A stretch of DNA of 64,000 bases from Taeniopygia guttata (Eukaryota > Chordata > Aves > Passeriformes > Estrildidae). A model generated the notes under the pieces. The model was not told the origin of the DNA. It searched no databases and saw only the letters and a program-made list of their open reading frames with translations. The position numbers and the translations under genes are program-made. The stretch spans positions 16,682,501-16,746,500 of the forward strand of contig NC_133032.1 in the NCBI RefSeq assembly GCF_048771995.1, written 5' to 3'. This document shows positions 27,252 to 37,940 of this stretch, one piece after another (the stretch's first letter is position 1; the number at the start of each line of letters is the position of its first letter).

Positions 27252-27305
27252 TTTTGAAGTAATACATTACCAGTTTCCATCAGCTGGTAATGCATTACAT
27301 CAGAA
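27252..27305. repeat. Inverted repeat with potential 22-bp hairpin
   Basis: Arms 27252-27273 and 27284-27305 are reverse complements with 3 mismatches in 22, separated by a 10-nt loop. The inner 15 bp (GTAATACATTACCAG against CTGGTAATGCATTAC) has one mismatch. RNA from either strand would fold into a stem-loop. The stem is short for a microRNA precursor, and no family is recognised. Confidence 0.8.
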
Positions 27306-28737
27306 GAACAGCTGGCTCAGTCTCTCAATCCTTAAGAGTCCAGCAACTGCTGACTGTCATGATCTATTACATGAACTCTTCAGTCTATCATTGTAATACA
27401 TCAAAACAAGGCACTGGTCTGAAGGTGTATTACTCAAAGAAAGGCAAAGCTGAGTGAACCTGTCCAGGAGAAGGGTTCTGGTTTAATTATGGAAGAGAAG
27501 TTACAGTATGCTGCTCAGAGAAGGTTTGTTAGCTTCAAATTTTTGGTGCATAGGTAAAACACATTTTTCATTAATATAATTTGTGCTACAGGAGAAGGTC
27601 ACATTTCTACTCAGTTTGGAGGTAATCTCAACAGAGTTCTGTCAAAACACTGCAGTGTGCTCTGTATAAGAGAGGCTGCATATATAAGGGTGTCATGCAG
27701 GATTAGAGTTCAGCTGTAAGCACCAAATCCTATTCTTTTCATTTCTTGATGGATATAATCTCACCAGTGCGTTCTCGCTGCTCCTTCATTCGGTGGCACT
27801 CTCAGCAGGTTCCAGGTGATGCTGTGAGTCTGTAGAAAAGCAGCAAGCAGCAGAGAATGGGGCCTGAGGCATTGTCAGGGAAAGAGCTGGAGCTGAAAAA
27901 ATGGAAAAAAACCCCAAAACCCAGAAAGTCAGACAGTTATCTGCAAATAAATATAAAAGATTATTTAATTCAAACCTTTTCATGAGAGTTTAATTGACTG
28001 TGGCTACTTACATCAGATTTCACCTTGATGGATGAGCAAGAATCTCCCCCATTGATTGGGACTGCAAACTTGATTTAGGAAGATCTTGGGCTGTTAAAGT
28101 AAAGACAAACCTGTTTCTTCCTCTTGGGTCAGGAAGGGTGGCTACATTTCTCTCTTCATTTAACCATAGCTTCTATTCTGCCCAAAAACAGGAAATGGTC
28201 CCAAAATGTTCCCTCTGGATTGGATTCATACAGAGAGGTGGAGTATGAATTGCATTTTTCACCTGCAAACCCATGGATGATAGACAGAATATGGAGGACA
28301 ACCAGTTAGAACTAAGGCAGTGAAAAGTTCACTTGCCTGTAATAGACAAGTATTATTTCCCAGTAATTTTTCAAAGACTCCTGCCTAACCATTTTTCTAC
28401 GTATCTCAAGGTCCAGCTTCTTTATAAAGGGCTCAAGATATCTCCTTCAGTGTATGTCACTGACTTCACATTGCAGTTTTATCGGTGTTGCTGCAATACT
28501 AACCTCCATGGTCCCTTCTCCTGCCTGTCATGCAGTATATGCTCAGTAATGCCCTGAGAATTTAATACTTTCCTGATGAAAATTCCTGCAACCTTACTGA
28601 AGTCCCTTTCTATCCAGTTTCTCAATCAAAGTAAACTTTGGTTGGTTTGATTCTGATAAACATATTAAAACCAGTGTAATATGGTATTCCTTTAGTCTGT
28701 GTCTTTTTTTTCTTTCTCTGTTATACTTCATTGCTCT

Positions 28738-28800
28738 AGCATAGAATATTTTAGTTGGAAAAGACTTAGAACAATCATCTAGTAGATCTAAATACAGAAA
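28738..28800 (-). mobile_element. CR1 LINE 3'-end fragment, minus orientation
   Basis: AGCATAGAATATTTTAGTTG, then GAAAAGACTTAGAACAATC and ATCTAGT, match the reverse complement of the CR1 3' end (agaatcatagaat...gttggaaaagacct...gatcatctagtccaac). Only the terminal 60 or so bases are recognisable. The part further 5' is either absent or too diverged to see. Confidence 0.7.
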
Positions 28801-29979
28801 AAGCTTTTCTGAGTGAGAGTTGCTGCCCCTGAATGCACATTATTAGCAGAATAAACCCCCCAAAATTTAACTTCATGGTGAATTAGGAAACTGAGGGTCA
28901 TACATTTTTCTGCTCATGTTTCTTTTCAGTAGATGTAGCAGATATCTAATGTTCTTACAAGGAAATTGAGAACATCAGTTGATCTGAGATGGGGGCAATG
29001 GACAGCTGTTTTTTTAGATAGCATAGTATATTATAAGAATCATGAATCAAAGACATACCTGAAAATGAACATTTCACCAATATGTTACATTAATCAGAAC
29101 AATTTTAGTTCCTTGTTAATGTTTACAAGATCTAAACAGTCCTTTATTTACAAAAGAGATGGTTCACACTGATATGTGTGATATGGGCCCTTGAATAAAA
29201 CATGCAGATTAAAAATGTGATCAGTAATGAGAATACACAGGGCTGTTACACACACTTTTGTAAACCTTGAAAAGGATTCAGCATGCCACAGGTTTAGTTG
29301 TGAACGTGGCTGATGTGTCCTTTGCTGCAGTATCTTGCTGTATTGCTGTTGTGGGAGGGTGAGAACAATAAAGACAATAGAGACACAGGATGACAAGTAA
29401 ACACCTGTAACAAAATAGCAGGAAGGAGAAGAATTGATTAATGGATGATATCCCGTAAGGATGTCTTGATGAGGGGACAGGTGAGACAGCTGCTGAGATA
29501 AAGAGTACCTCAGTAAAGAAAACTTCCACCAGCTTTCTGTTTTTTAAAATAGCTAAGTCTTGCAGAATTCACCTTTTCAGTAAAATGTGAAAGAGCGGAT
29601 CCATGGCTGTCTGAGGCATGTGCCCTCTTTGTCCCATGATGTGGGAACTACTGTGACCTCCCAAGTTTTCCTTACTGACACAGTGAATCCATCTGTTCCA
29701 GATAAGAACATGGACATTGCCACAGGAACATAGCAAAATAAGTACACTATAAGAATCAGAAATTATGTGCTGTCACCCATTTTCCAGTGTCACTTACTGA
29801 AAGCAAAGTAATCAGAAAATATGAATAAAGTACTGTCTAAATACATCTTTCAAAGAAAATTAACAGATTAAGAATTTATCCTCTGATAGCACTTGGAGCA
29901 TGTATCTTTCTTCAGTGGGCACATTCTGTGTACCTGAGCTGGTATATACTGAGCTATGTAACTACTTGTGATTTATTTA
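28801..29979. other. Non-coding stretch
   Basis: No gene or repeat recognised. Short overlapping frames only. Confidence 0.5.
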
Positions 29980-30112
29980 CTGGAAGGGCTGGATTCAGCA
30001 GAAGTAGTCTATGGTGACCTAATCTAGTTGAAGACATTCCTGCTTGTTGCAGGGGAGCTGCACTAGATGATTTTTAAAGATGTCTTCAAGCCAAACCGTT
30101 CTGCCATGCTGT
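29980..30112 (+). mobile_element. CR1 LINE 3'-end fragment, plus orientation
   Basis: GACCTAATCTAGTTGAAGAC is followed by TTGCAGGGGAGCTGCACTAGATGATTTTTAAAGATGTCTTCAAGCCAAACCGTTCTGCCATGCTG across 30055-30112. This tracks the CR1 3' terminal order 'ggcagggggttggactagatgacctttaaaggtcccttccaacccaaaccattctatgattctg'. It is moderately diverged, and the terminal 8-mer repeats are eroded. Confidence 0.8.
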
Positions 30113-33100
30113 GCCTCAGGCCCACGGATACCAGGCCATGCATTGCCTGGTGGAAGCCTCACACAGAGCTACAGAGGAAAGCTGGATGGAAACAGCCTTT
30201 GGTCACGGACCTCCCCAGTCCTTGTGCTCTACCTGACAAATTCTGAAGGGAATGATGTGTGAAAAACAACAGATGATGAAATGTGTATAACACAGATAGG
30301 AAAGCAAAGTATCTATGCTGGGCCATTTCAGCTTTCCTTAGACAAGACACAAAGGGACAGGAGAGGTTTTGGAAGAATAAATTCATTGCTCTACTTCTCT
30401 CTCTGGTGGATACTAGCAAGGTAAGACCTGGGTGGGTGTCTGTTGGCATCTATGGAAAAAATAATGCCTTAATATATTCTTATGTTTATACTCAACAGCA
30501 TTTTGAACCTGAAAAAAGTGTACCAGCCAGTCTGTAAACCCCGTGGAAGATTTAACACATATCCATAAATTATGCAAGAAGTTCCTGTATTCTGTTACAA
30601 TAGCCAAAGCTAAGTGGCCACTTAATGACTTCAAGAGACTTGACAAAATAATTTTTTTTAACTTACAATCTTCTGCCTGTTTATTCCAATTGTTTTATGT
30701 GACTTCAGGGTACATGTGGTTACTTTCCTAAACTGGTACCTAATACTGCAAGTTTTCTAGAATATAAAAATTTTCTGCATCCAAACACCATGTCCCTACC
30801 AACACAGGGATAAAAATGGTGCTTATTGTATGCACCTGTCCACACAAAATATATAAATAAATCCATTTCAGTAAGCTGAATGAACCCATTTCTCAGCCCA
30901 GGGCACACCCACACTACAGGTAATTTTTAAGATGCACACGGAGATCAAAGAATCAAAACCCAAAAATGCTCATGCCACTGAATTTTGTTCTGACTTTTAT
31001 TAGCCAGTGAATTGAAGACAAAAATGAACAAATAAAGACTGACTACCTTTTGTACATTCCTTCTTAAAGGAACTCAGAGCAAGAAACCCTACAGAGAAGA
31101 TCACTATTTTTTAATGTCATCTAGGAATCTACTTGAAGCTAGTGTAGCACTTGATTCTGGCACTCTCTGCAATATCAGTGCTTCATTGTCAATTAGTATT
31201 TGGACCAGCAGAGCTGCTAAGCTGTTCTGCTTCTATGAAAATAATTTTTCGTGCTGACTACACTTATTCCTTTCCTCTTCATTTCTGTATTATAAATCAT
31301 CTTAAGCTTGTCAGGGGTATTATTAATCACTTATTGTTACCTTTTTCAATATAACTTGAAGACCAACATTCCCCAGCCACAAGTGTCAACATCTTAAGTA
31401 CTGTTCAGACATTTGAACATAATATACTGTTTCTAAGTCTTCCGTTGTATTACTAGTAGGATAATTATTACAGCAAATGATAAAATACTGCAAAATTGTT
31501 TTCTCCCCCCCTTAATAACATAAATAAAAGAAGCAATTAATTTCCTACAATAAAAACAGGCAATACAATAACGTACAAATGTGGAGTTTCTTCATTATTG
31601 CATCAAATTGCAAAACGGAAACATATAATTTCAAAAGGCTTATAAGCAAAAATGGAAACACAGCTGATGTTGCGTCAGCATGTAGCACAAAACTGTGAAG
31701 CTTGCACAGCTCACAGCTAGTCTCCTCAAATGGAGCAGTTAACATTTCTAAATGAAATACATAACACAGAGAAGCTTCTCCCTTTTTTTTTGAGCCTATA
31801 CTTCCAGAATTTAAGGCAATTTTGCAGAACATTACTCTCCATCCAATACTATAACCTTATAGCATCACCAGTTATTTTAAAACCTGTCTATCACACAGAC
31901 CTACATCTATAGCTTTATTGACACATCTTGTGACAGATGGCAATAATGTTTTCAAATGGAATCAATGTACTTCTAAACTGATACACCTTCCTCTACACCC
32001 CATATATTTATCAGATGTGTTTTCATACCTCTTTCTGCAGTGGTATTTTGGTTTGTTTGGTTTTAGGTTGCTGAGAAAAGGTAATACATTTTATTTGACA
32101 TCTCGTGCAATTTTACAAGTATTCAGGGCACATTCCCTGCTTTGCATGGAAAATGTATTTGCACAGTTGTCAGAATGATGGACAAGGGGAGAATGATAGG
32201 AAGGAGCACTGATCTTTGCTTGTTATTACATACAATAGCCCAGTAGGAATCATGATGTGTTGGTGAGACAAACTGTGTCCCATTCTGGAACATATTAAGT
32301 TTGTCTCCAGGACACACATGACTTCACTAGGGTGTCTAACCTCATTCATAATAGATGCTAATCTTTTCAGGGCTGACTGATGACAGCACTTCCTGCCCTT
32401 CACGGAATTAGAGCTGGGTTTTATCAAAGGACTCAAACTGCCTGCTAATTAGACTAATTCCCTTCATCATGAATTATTTATTTCCATTGGTAACCGACCA
32501 CTGTGACATTAATGGGTTCTGCTCAACTTAGTTTCGTACTAATATACACTATAAGTTAAATGTTTAAAAACTCCTGATACTTCACTCCAGGTCAAGTGTA
32601 TCTTCATGTAACTCTTGATGTTTTCAATAAAGTTTTGATAATTAAAGACAGAATAAAGTGCTCATTGCTAAGGAAAAGAAAAAAGAAAAAGAAAATAAAG
32701 CATAATTTTAAAATTATGAAATCAAGTTGCTGGTTTGTTGGTTTTTTCCCCGAAAATGTGAAGCAATATACACATATTTAAGATTGATAATAGAAGTCCT
32801 CTACTGCACTAAGAGGGTCTCAAGGCAATTCACTGAACCAGATCCATATCCTCAGCCAGAACATGTAGTGCCTCTGTATTCAAAATTCTCACTCAGCTGA
32901 AGGAGTTTTTTGTGTTTAATATCAAAAATGTGTTCTATACTTAGGTAGCAAATGTCAAATATACAAGCACAAAGAATACCTAGCAGACACCAGCACTGCT
33001 GGGTGGAGAAGGCCAAAGGTAGAGTGTGGCCAACACTGGGATGAAGCTGGCCAAAACATAAAGCACCGTTCTGGGATGTCTTAGCAGCAGGATCTGGGTC

Positions 33101-33174
33101 CAGAGGCCATCTATGCAGTGTGTACAAAGTCTCAGCAAGAGAACTGATGGCTGGTTTCGGCATCACTGTTCACA
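30113..33174. other. Non-coding stretch
   Basis: No gene recognised. A consensus-like splice donor on the plus strand (AGCAAG|GTAAGACC, junction after 30420) follows a short open frame (30283-30537 reads through it), without other exon signals. The rest is AT-rich and featureless. Confidence 0.45.
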
Positions 33175-33530
33175 AGTTACATTGACAACAGAGAAAATCC
33201 AGGGAAGTGCAACAAAAATTAAAGCAATTTAGAAAACATGACCAATGGAGAATGATTTGTAATAATGTTTAAAAAAGAATATGATGACATCTTCACTTAT
33301 GCAGAAAGATGTTATAGTTAGACTGGTGATCAGTTTTCTACATGTCTACAACAAGCAGAACAAGAGAGAACCATTTCAGCCTGAAGCCATGGAGAAACAT
33401 TGGGAAAACATTTCCTAGCTGTAAGGACAGAAAAGAACATGTCTAACCAGATAAAAAGGTTGTACAATTCTCAGCACTAAAGGGATTATAGTTTTGGCTA
33501 GTTAGGCAGATAATTGTTGCAGAGGTTTAG
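33175..33530 (+). mobile_element. Old CR1 LINE fragment, plus orientation
   Basis: Several words follow the CR1 3' UTR-proximal order. AGAAAACATGACCAATGGAGAATG corresponds to 'agaaaacatgacctatgaggaaag'. GACTGGTGATCAGTTTTC followed by ACATGTCTAC corresponds to 'gagggtgatcaattgttctccatgtccac'. CAAGAGAGAACCATTTCAGC and GAAAACATTTCCTAGCTGTAAGGACAG correspond to 'gaaaaactttctaactataaggatag'. The copy is strongly diverged and truncated at both ends. It may be an older CR1 subfamily. Confidence 0.65.
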
Positions 33531-33872
33531 GTGTATGTGAACTGATAAAATTATTTTCTGAGGCACAAAAATAATTCAGTTCAATTACTGGTATATCAAT
33601 TTACCTTATAAAATTCTTGTGGATTTTTCCATTTCTAAAGAAAAAAATTCTATTTAAAAGTTGTGATTATTTCTCAATGATAAGAATGTCTCTTTCAGGA
33701 ACATTATATGCAGAATAACGTTTCAGATTTCTAGAACTAAACTGTTAGTCTTTTCCACTGGCAACACAGACAGTAAATGTATTCAAGTCCAATTAATTAA
33801 TGGAATTTTTGTGACTCATACCCAGGACAGTACAGTTCAGGCTGTATGTTTTACAATGGATTTGTTTCCTAT

Positions 33873-34428
33873 TGTGGTGGGTTGACCCTGGCTGGATGCC
33901 AGGCACCCACCAAGCTGCTCTATCTCTCCTCTCCTCAGCATGACAGGCAGGGACAAAATAAGATAGAAGAGAGCTCATGGGTCAGGATAAAGGCAGTTTG
34001 GTAAAATAAAAGTAAAGCAGGTGGGGAAGCAAATTAAAACAAAAGGTTTATTCTCCACTTCCCATCAGCAGGCAATGTCCATCCATTTCCCAGGAAGAAG
34101 GGCTTCAGTACATGTAACAATTGCCCTGGAATACAAACCTCATAATAACAAATGCTCACCTCATCCCCACCCTAACTCCCTCCTTAGCTGTTATATCTGA
34201 GCAGACATCACACACTATGGAATATCCCTTTGGTCAGTTTGGTCAGCTGTCCTGACTAAAGCCCCTCCCAAGATCTTGCCCACACCCAATTTCCTGGGTG
34301 AGGAGGGAACACTGGGGAGACAGCTTTGATGCTCTGTGTGCACTGCTCAGCAGCAGCCAAAAGAGCTGTGTGTTACCAACACCTCTGCAGACACAAAAAT
34401 GAACTCCAGCTCAGCCCGACCCAACACA
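33873..34428 (-). mobile_element. Solo LTR, avian ERVL-type, minus orientation
   Basis: A 556-bp block with ends TGTGGTGGGTTGACC and CCGACCCAACACA, flanked by a perfect 5-bp duplication CCTAT (33868-33872 and 34429-34433). Read on the minus strand it shows the same landmarks as the LTR at 23.2 kb. It starts TGTGTTGGGTCGGGCTG, then has GACCAAAGGGATATTCCAT, a TATA-like ATATAAC, a polyadenylation word AATAAA in GAGAATAAACC, and ends GGGTCAACCCACCACA. No internal retroviral sequence is attached, so it is a solo LTR. The intact duplication suggests a younger or better preserved insertion than its relative. Confidence 0.92.
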
Positions 34429-34433
34429 CCTAT

Positions 34434-35599
34434 TTACCTGAACTCTTTGGAAATCAAGAGACAACATACTACTTGCTCAGGGATGCCATCCTTGAATTGC
34501 TTCTCTTTTTGCATGTTGCAGAGCTGGGCTCAAAGCTCCAAGATATTTTATACAAACTCATTACTAACTGGTGCATATTCTCACTCAGTTCACAAAATGG
34601 TTTGATTACCCTGTCTGTGAAAAATGAGGAAGATGTATACAACACATCAGAAGAATCAATAAGAGGCTTGTTTGGGGTAATATTTGTAATGACAAGGTGA
34701 GTTTAAAATAATAAACAGCAGAAGACAGCTAGACACTTTATATCCCTTAGCCTAATAAAGACTTGGACTACAGTATATTTGATAAATAGTCTTTCACTTG
34801 ATAGCCATAAAAGAACACATATCTCTCTAACCCACAGTGATAACACTACCTAGGTGTTGGAAGCCAGATAGAAATGAACAGAGATGAGATTCAATAAGCT
34901 CATGTACATTTCTATCACAGTGTGAGATACTTTGGCTGTGAAAATAAAGGTGTTATTTTTCCACTGTTGAAATAATACAGAATCAATAAGAGGCAACTGT
35001 GAGCCTCAATAGCATCAAGGGGTTTCTGTTGACATTCACAAACCAAATGAGCAGAGCTCTGCTGGATTGAGATGTCACCAGAAACCCCAAGATGGCATTA
35101 CAGCCTTGTTTTTCTAAGTTGTGTTTTTTTGCAATAAACATCCGACTGCCTTTTCATTTTAATTGAAAAGCCACTTTTTACAACTTTTTCTGCTTCTCCT
35201 GTTCATATTTTTTTTTTTTTCAGGTTATCTGCTCTGCTCTACTGACCTTCCTCCTTTCCTCCCACCTCACTCTCCTACCTCCTGCCTCAACCAACATCTT
35301 CTTGTTTTCCTCTTTTTTTTCTAATTTGCTTTCTTTCTTTTCTGGTTCTTTGATTTCCCAAATCAAAATATATCTGGAATGAGTGACTTTTCTCAGTGTG
35401 TTACCAGCACTCCCTAATGTCCTTGTGCTAGTGCACACCCTTCCTTCTGTACTGTGGACAGACTATCTTTTTAAGCCAAACAAAATGTCAGTCATAGTGC
35501 TCATTATTTGTATTGAACAAGAGTGTCCTAGTAGTTTCTAATGCAGCAATATAAAATAGATTTTGTTTGAGAGCTAATAATACCTGACACTCAAACAGA
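34434..35599. other. Non-coding stretch
   Basis: No gene recognised. Contains a T-run at 35209-35220 followed by a pyrimidine-rich segment to about 35345, on which the minus-strand frame at 35438-35220 is a low-complexity Lys/Glu-rich artefact. Confidence 0.55.
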
Positions 35600-35735
35600 G
35601 ACTTCCATCCAGTGATCTCAAAGCATTTCACAGGCATTAATGAATTACATCTCACAACAGTGCTCTGACAAACAGGTTATTCCCATCTCACAAGTGGAGA
35701 TAACTGAGGAGGAAAGAGACAGGTACTCTGTTATT
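35600..35735. mobile_element. Ancient MIR/L2-type repeat fragment
   Basis: ATCTCACAACAGTGCTCTGA, then CAGGTTATTCCCATCTCACAAGTGGAGATAACTGAGGAGG across 35650-35715, follows the 'atctcacaacagccctgtgaggtaggtattatccccattttacagatgaggaaactgagg' segment shared by MIR and L2 tails. It is diverged and short. Confidence 0.6.
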
Positions 35736-36386
35736 ACAACATCTCTCAGGGCCCAGTTCTTCACTGTTGTATTTAAAGGGTTTCTGTCACTGGCTTCAAG
35801 CCAACACTGAGTAAATAACATTAAAAAGCCCTCAAATGTTCCAAGCATTAGTCCTTTAATACAAGATCCCTTCACTTTATATAGCAGAGTATGTTCTCCT
35901 TGCAAACTGGGATATAGATACCTTTGGGGACATTTTATTATGGCAATTCATAAGTTACTAGAGAGAAGGACATTGTGTACTAAATGGTTCTACAGTCATA
36001 AATTAAACCCAGTAACCCACCTTCTGATTCTTTACAAGCCTTTTTAAAGAAGAAGGATTCTTTAAAATGAGGTGGGTTTTTTTTGTTTTTTTTTGTTTTT
36101 TAAACGGGACATAAAAGTGTACTCTTTTGTAAAAAATTAAGGTGTGACCAGAAACATTTTTCAGCACCATAAAAACCAGATAAGAGCACAAAATAAGAGG
36201 AGAGTGAGCAGAGAGCTCTCACAAAATGCATGTTAAAGAACTTGGATGGACTGATATCTACAATTTATTTGTTAGGAAAATTTCTCTCCTCTTTGGAGTA
36301 GGTGAGGGATTTATAGACACCGGCCTAACTACAACATCCAGCTGCCGCTTTTGAAATAACAGAACAGGTCTGTGATTTGTTCCTAC
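35736..36386. other. Non-coding stretch
   Basis: No gene recognised. T-rich run with G interruptions at about 36077-36101. Confidence 0.5.
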
Positions 36387-36469
36387 CTTCTATGTGCATA
36401 AAAGGCATCCCTGTAAATTCTGTCGGTGATGGGCTCTCCGCAGAACATTGGTTTGAAATCATTCTCCAT
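36387..36469 (-). CDS. Candidate short first coding exon (unidentified)
   Basis: On the minus strand an ATG at 36469-36467 sits in a fair start context (TTTGCC before it, G after it). The frame runs 27 codons plus 2 nt to a good splice donor, AGAAG|GTAGGA (last exon base 36387). The peptide begins MENDFKPMFCGEPITDRIYR and continues DAFYAHR. Three CpG dinucleotides survive inside this otherwise CpG-poor region, which hints at constraint. I do not recognise the protein, and I could not identify a following exon in phase. An open frame of this length is common by chance, so the support comes from start context, donor and base composition together. Confidence 0.3.
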
Positions 36470-37589
36470 GGCAAAATGAACAATTAGACAGTTACCACAA
36501 AGCCAGCATCATTTTGGCTCCACATCTGCACATCACTCATCAGAACAGAGCCCATGTTTCACTGGACTTTTGAACTTCGTATATACAAACCTGTTGTAGA
36601 ACAGTATGAGACACCTGGGATCACAAAGGACTCAGGATCGTACAGAACACTGCCAGTCACAGACACGATTTGAAGGTATCAACAAGAATTTTCAGAGTTT
36701 CTTCGTGTGTGGTTGTATGAAAAATAGAATCAAATGACCGAAAATTTCACAGAGAACTTTCAATTATTATAGTGGCCATTCCATTTATTAGAACAGCATT
36801 TAAGCTCACCATAAGTCCAGTGCCAATTACACACATTACTTTATCTTGGTAATTTACAAAGGCTATAACTTTGACAAATTTTTTTTTGTTTTTTGGTGAC
36901 AAGTGATTTGTGATCAGCTGAAGTTATGTCCTTGGTAGTCCCAGAGGAAAGGTGAAGGTTAGGCACATAATGGGCACTTTGAACAAATGTCCATGGGTGA
37001 ATTTAGCAAATAGAGATGAAACCTGTTTTTTCAGTTCCTATAACTTTCCAATTCCAGGAAGCTTAAGCTAAGAGGTACCAGCTTTGTTTCATAACATCCA
37101 ATTATGTAACAACCACTATTTCTAGAGATACTGGCCTGTGAAAATTACTCTTTCAGTACATGAAGGAACCAAATAACAAAACCCAAACAGTAAAACTTTG
37201 CTGTTTATGCATGAGAAGATTTTGAACCACTCAGTGAGTCATTTTATGAAGCAATTAACTTTCCTTTTTATGCAGACATTTTTTCTTCGTCTGCCACCTT
37301 TTTAATCGTCCTTTGCATAAATTGTAAAATAATTTCTCTTTCCCTCAGAAACAACAGCTGCATTGTGAACTCCTGAATTGGCATGTCTTTGGAATATATT
37401 ATAATAATTCAGAAACTACTGCCATTTCTGTCAAGCTTTCATTCATACAAAGGTTCAAACGTCCCATCCTCCCTCCCCCTTTCATTGCTCTTGCTGATCT
37501 CAGATTGTCCACTCACTTCCCTTGCTCTTCCAACTCCCTCTCCCGCCTCCAGCCTCAGCCCTTGCTCTCTAAAGCTCGACACAAATCTC
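36470..37589. other. Non-coding stretch, possibly conserved in parts
   Basis: No gene recognised. Segments at about 36480-36680 and 37240-37400 have few simple repeats and no recognised transposon sequence. The latter contains CTTTGCATAA, an octamer-like POU site. Any constraint is inferred only. Confidence 0.35.
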
Positions 37590-37940
37590 CTTCCCTTGCC
37601 ACTCCCTAGAACTGGCTCTCTGTAGCCTTCTCGAATTAGACACAAATGACTTGTCTTGACTTCCAAAGCCCTTTGTGGCCTCTCTGCTCACCACTGACCC
37701 TCTCATGTTCAATATCAAAGGTCAGCACTTGCTTCCAATTAGTCTATGAGCCAAGGTACCTTCCTCTGACTGCAATCCTTTCAAAACAAGCCCAGCCATG
37801 CTCTTTCCTCTGTTGCCCCTCACTTGTGGGGAAGGAAATGTCTATCAGTATCTGCAAAGCTTTCACATTCTGCCTTTTTAAATCCCCCCTCAGATCTTCA
37901 CTTTGCCTTCAGAAACCGCAGCAAGAGCCTGACTGTTCAC
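37590..37940 (+). mobile_element. L2-like LINE remnant (3' end of reverse-transcriptase ORF)
   Basis: CTGGCTCTCTGTAGCC, CTCGAATTAGAC and GACTTCCAAAGCCCTTTGTG follow the order of the L2 ORF2 C-terminal segment, whose protein reads 'LHWLPV..RI.FKIL...FKALHGL'. In one frame SKALCGLSAHH is visible. Shifted downstream (about 37795-37900), HALSSVAPHLWGRK aligns with the family motif 'RAFSVAAPRLWNSLP', followed by a Ser/Leu-rich stretch ending DLHF. The reading frame is broken by stops and shifts, so it is a dead copy. Confidence 0.5.

Larger units (their letters stand above)
23808..28736. other. Non-coding AT-rich stretch
   Basis: No gene recognised. Contains a T-run at 25790-25810, a 16-bp tandem pair at 26524-26555 and a hairpin-forming inverted repeat at 27252-27305. 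The frame at 26951-26655 (minus) and others lack features. Confidence 0.5.

Noticed and set aside
33793-33978. Open frame crossing the LTR boundary at 33873
   Set aside because: It spans genomic flank and LTR, so it cannot be an ancestral gene.
35220-35438. Lys/Glu-rich minus-strand frame
   Set aside because: It reads the complement of a pyrimidine-rich low-complexity tract.
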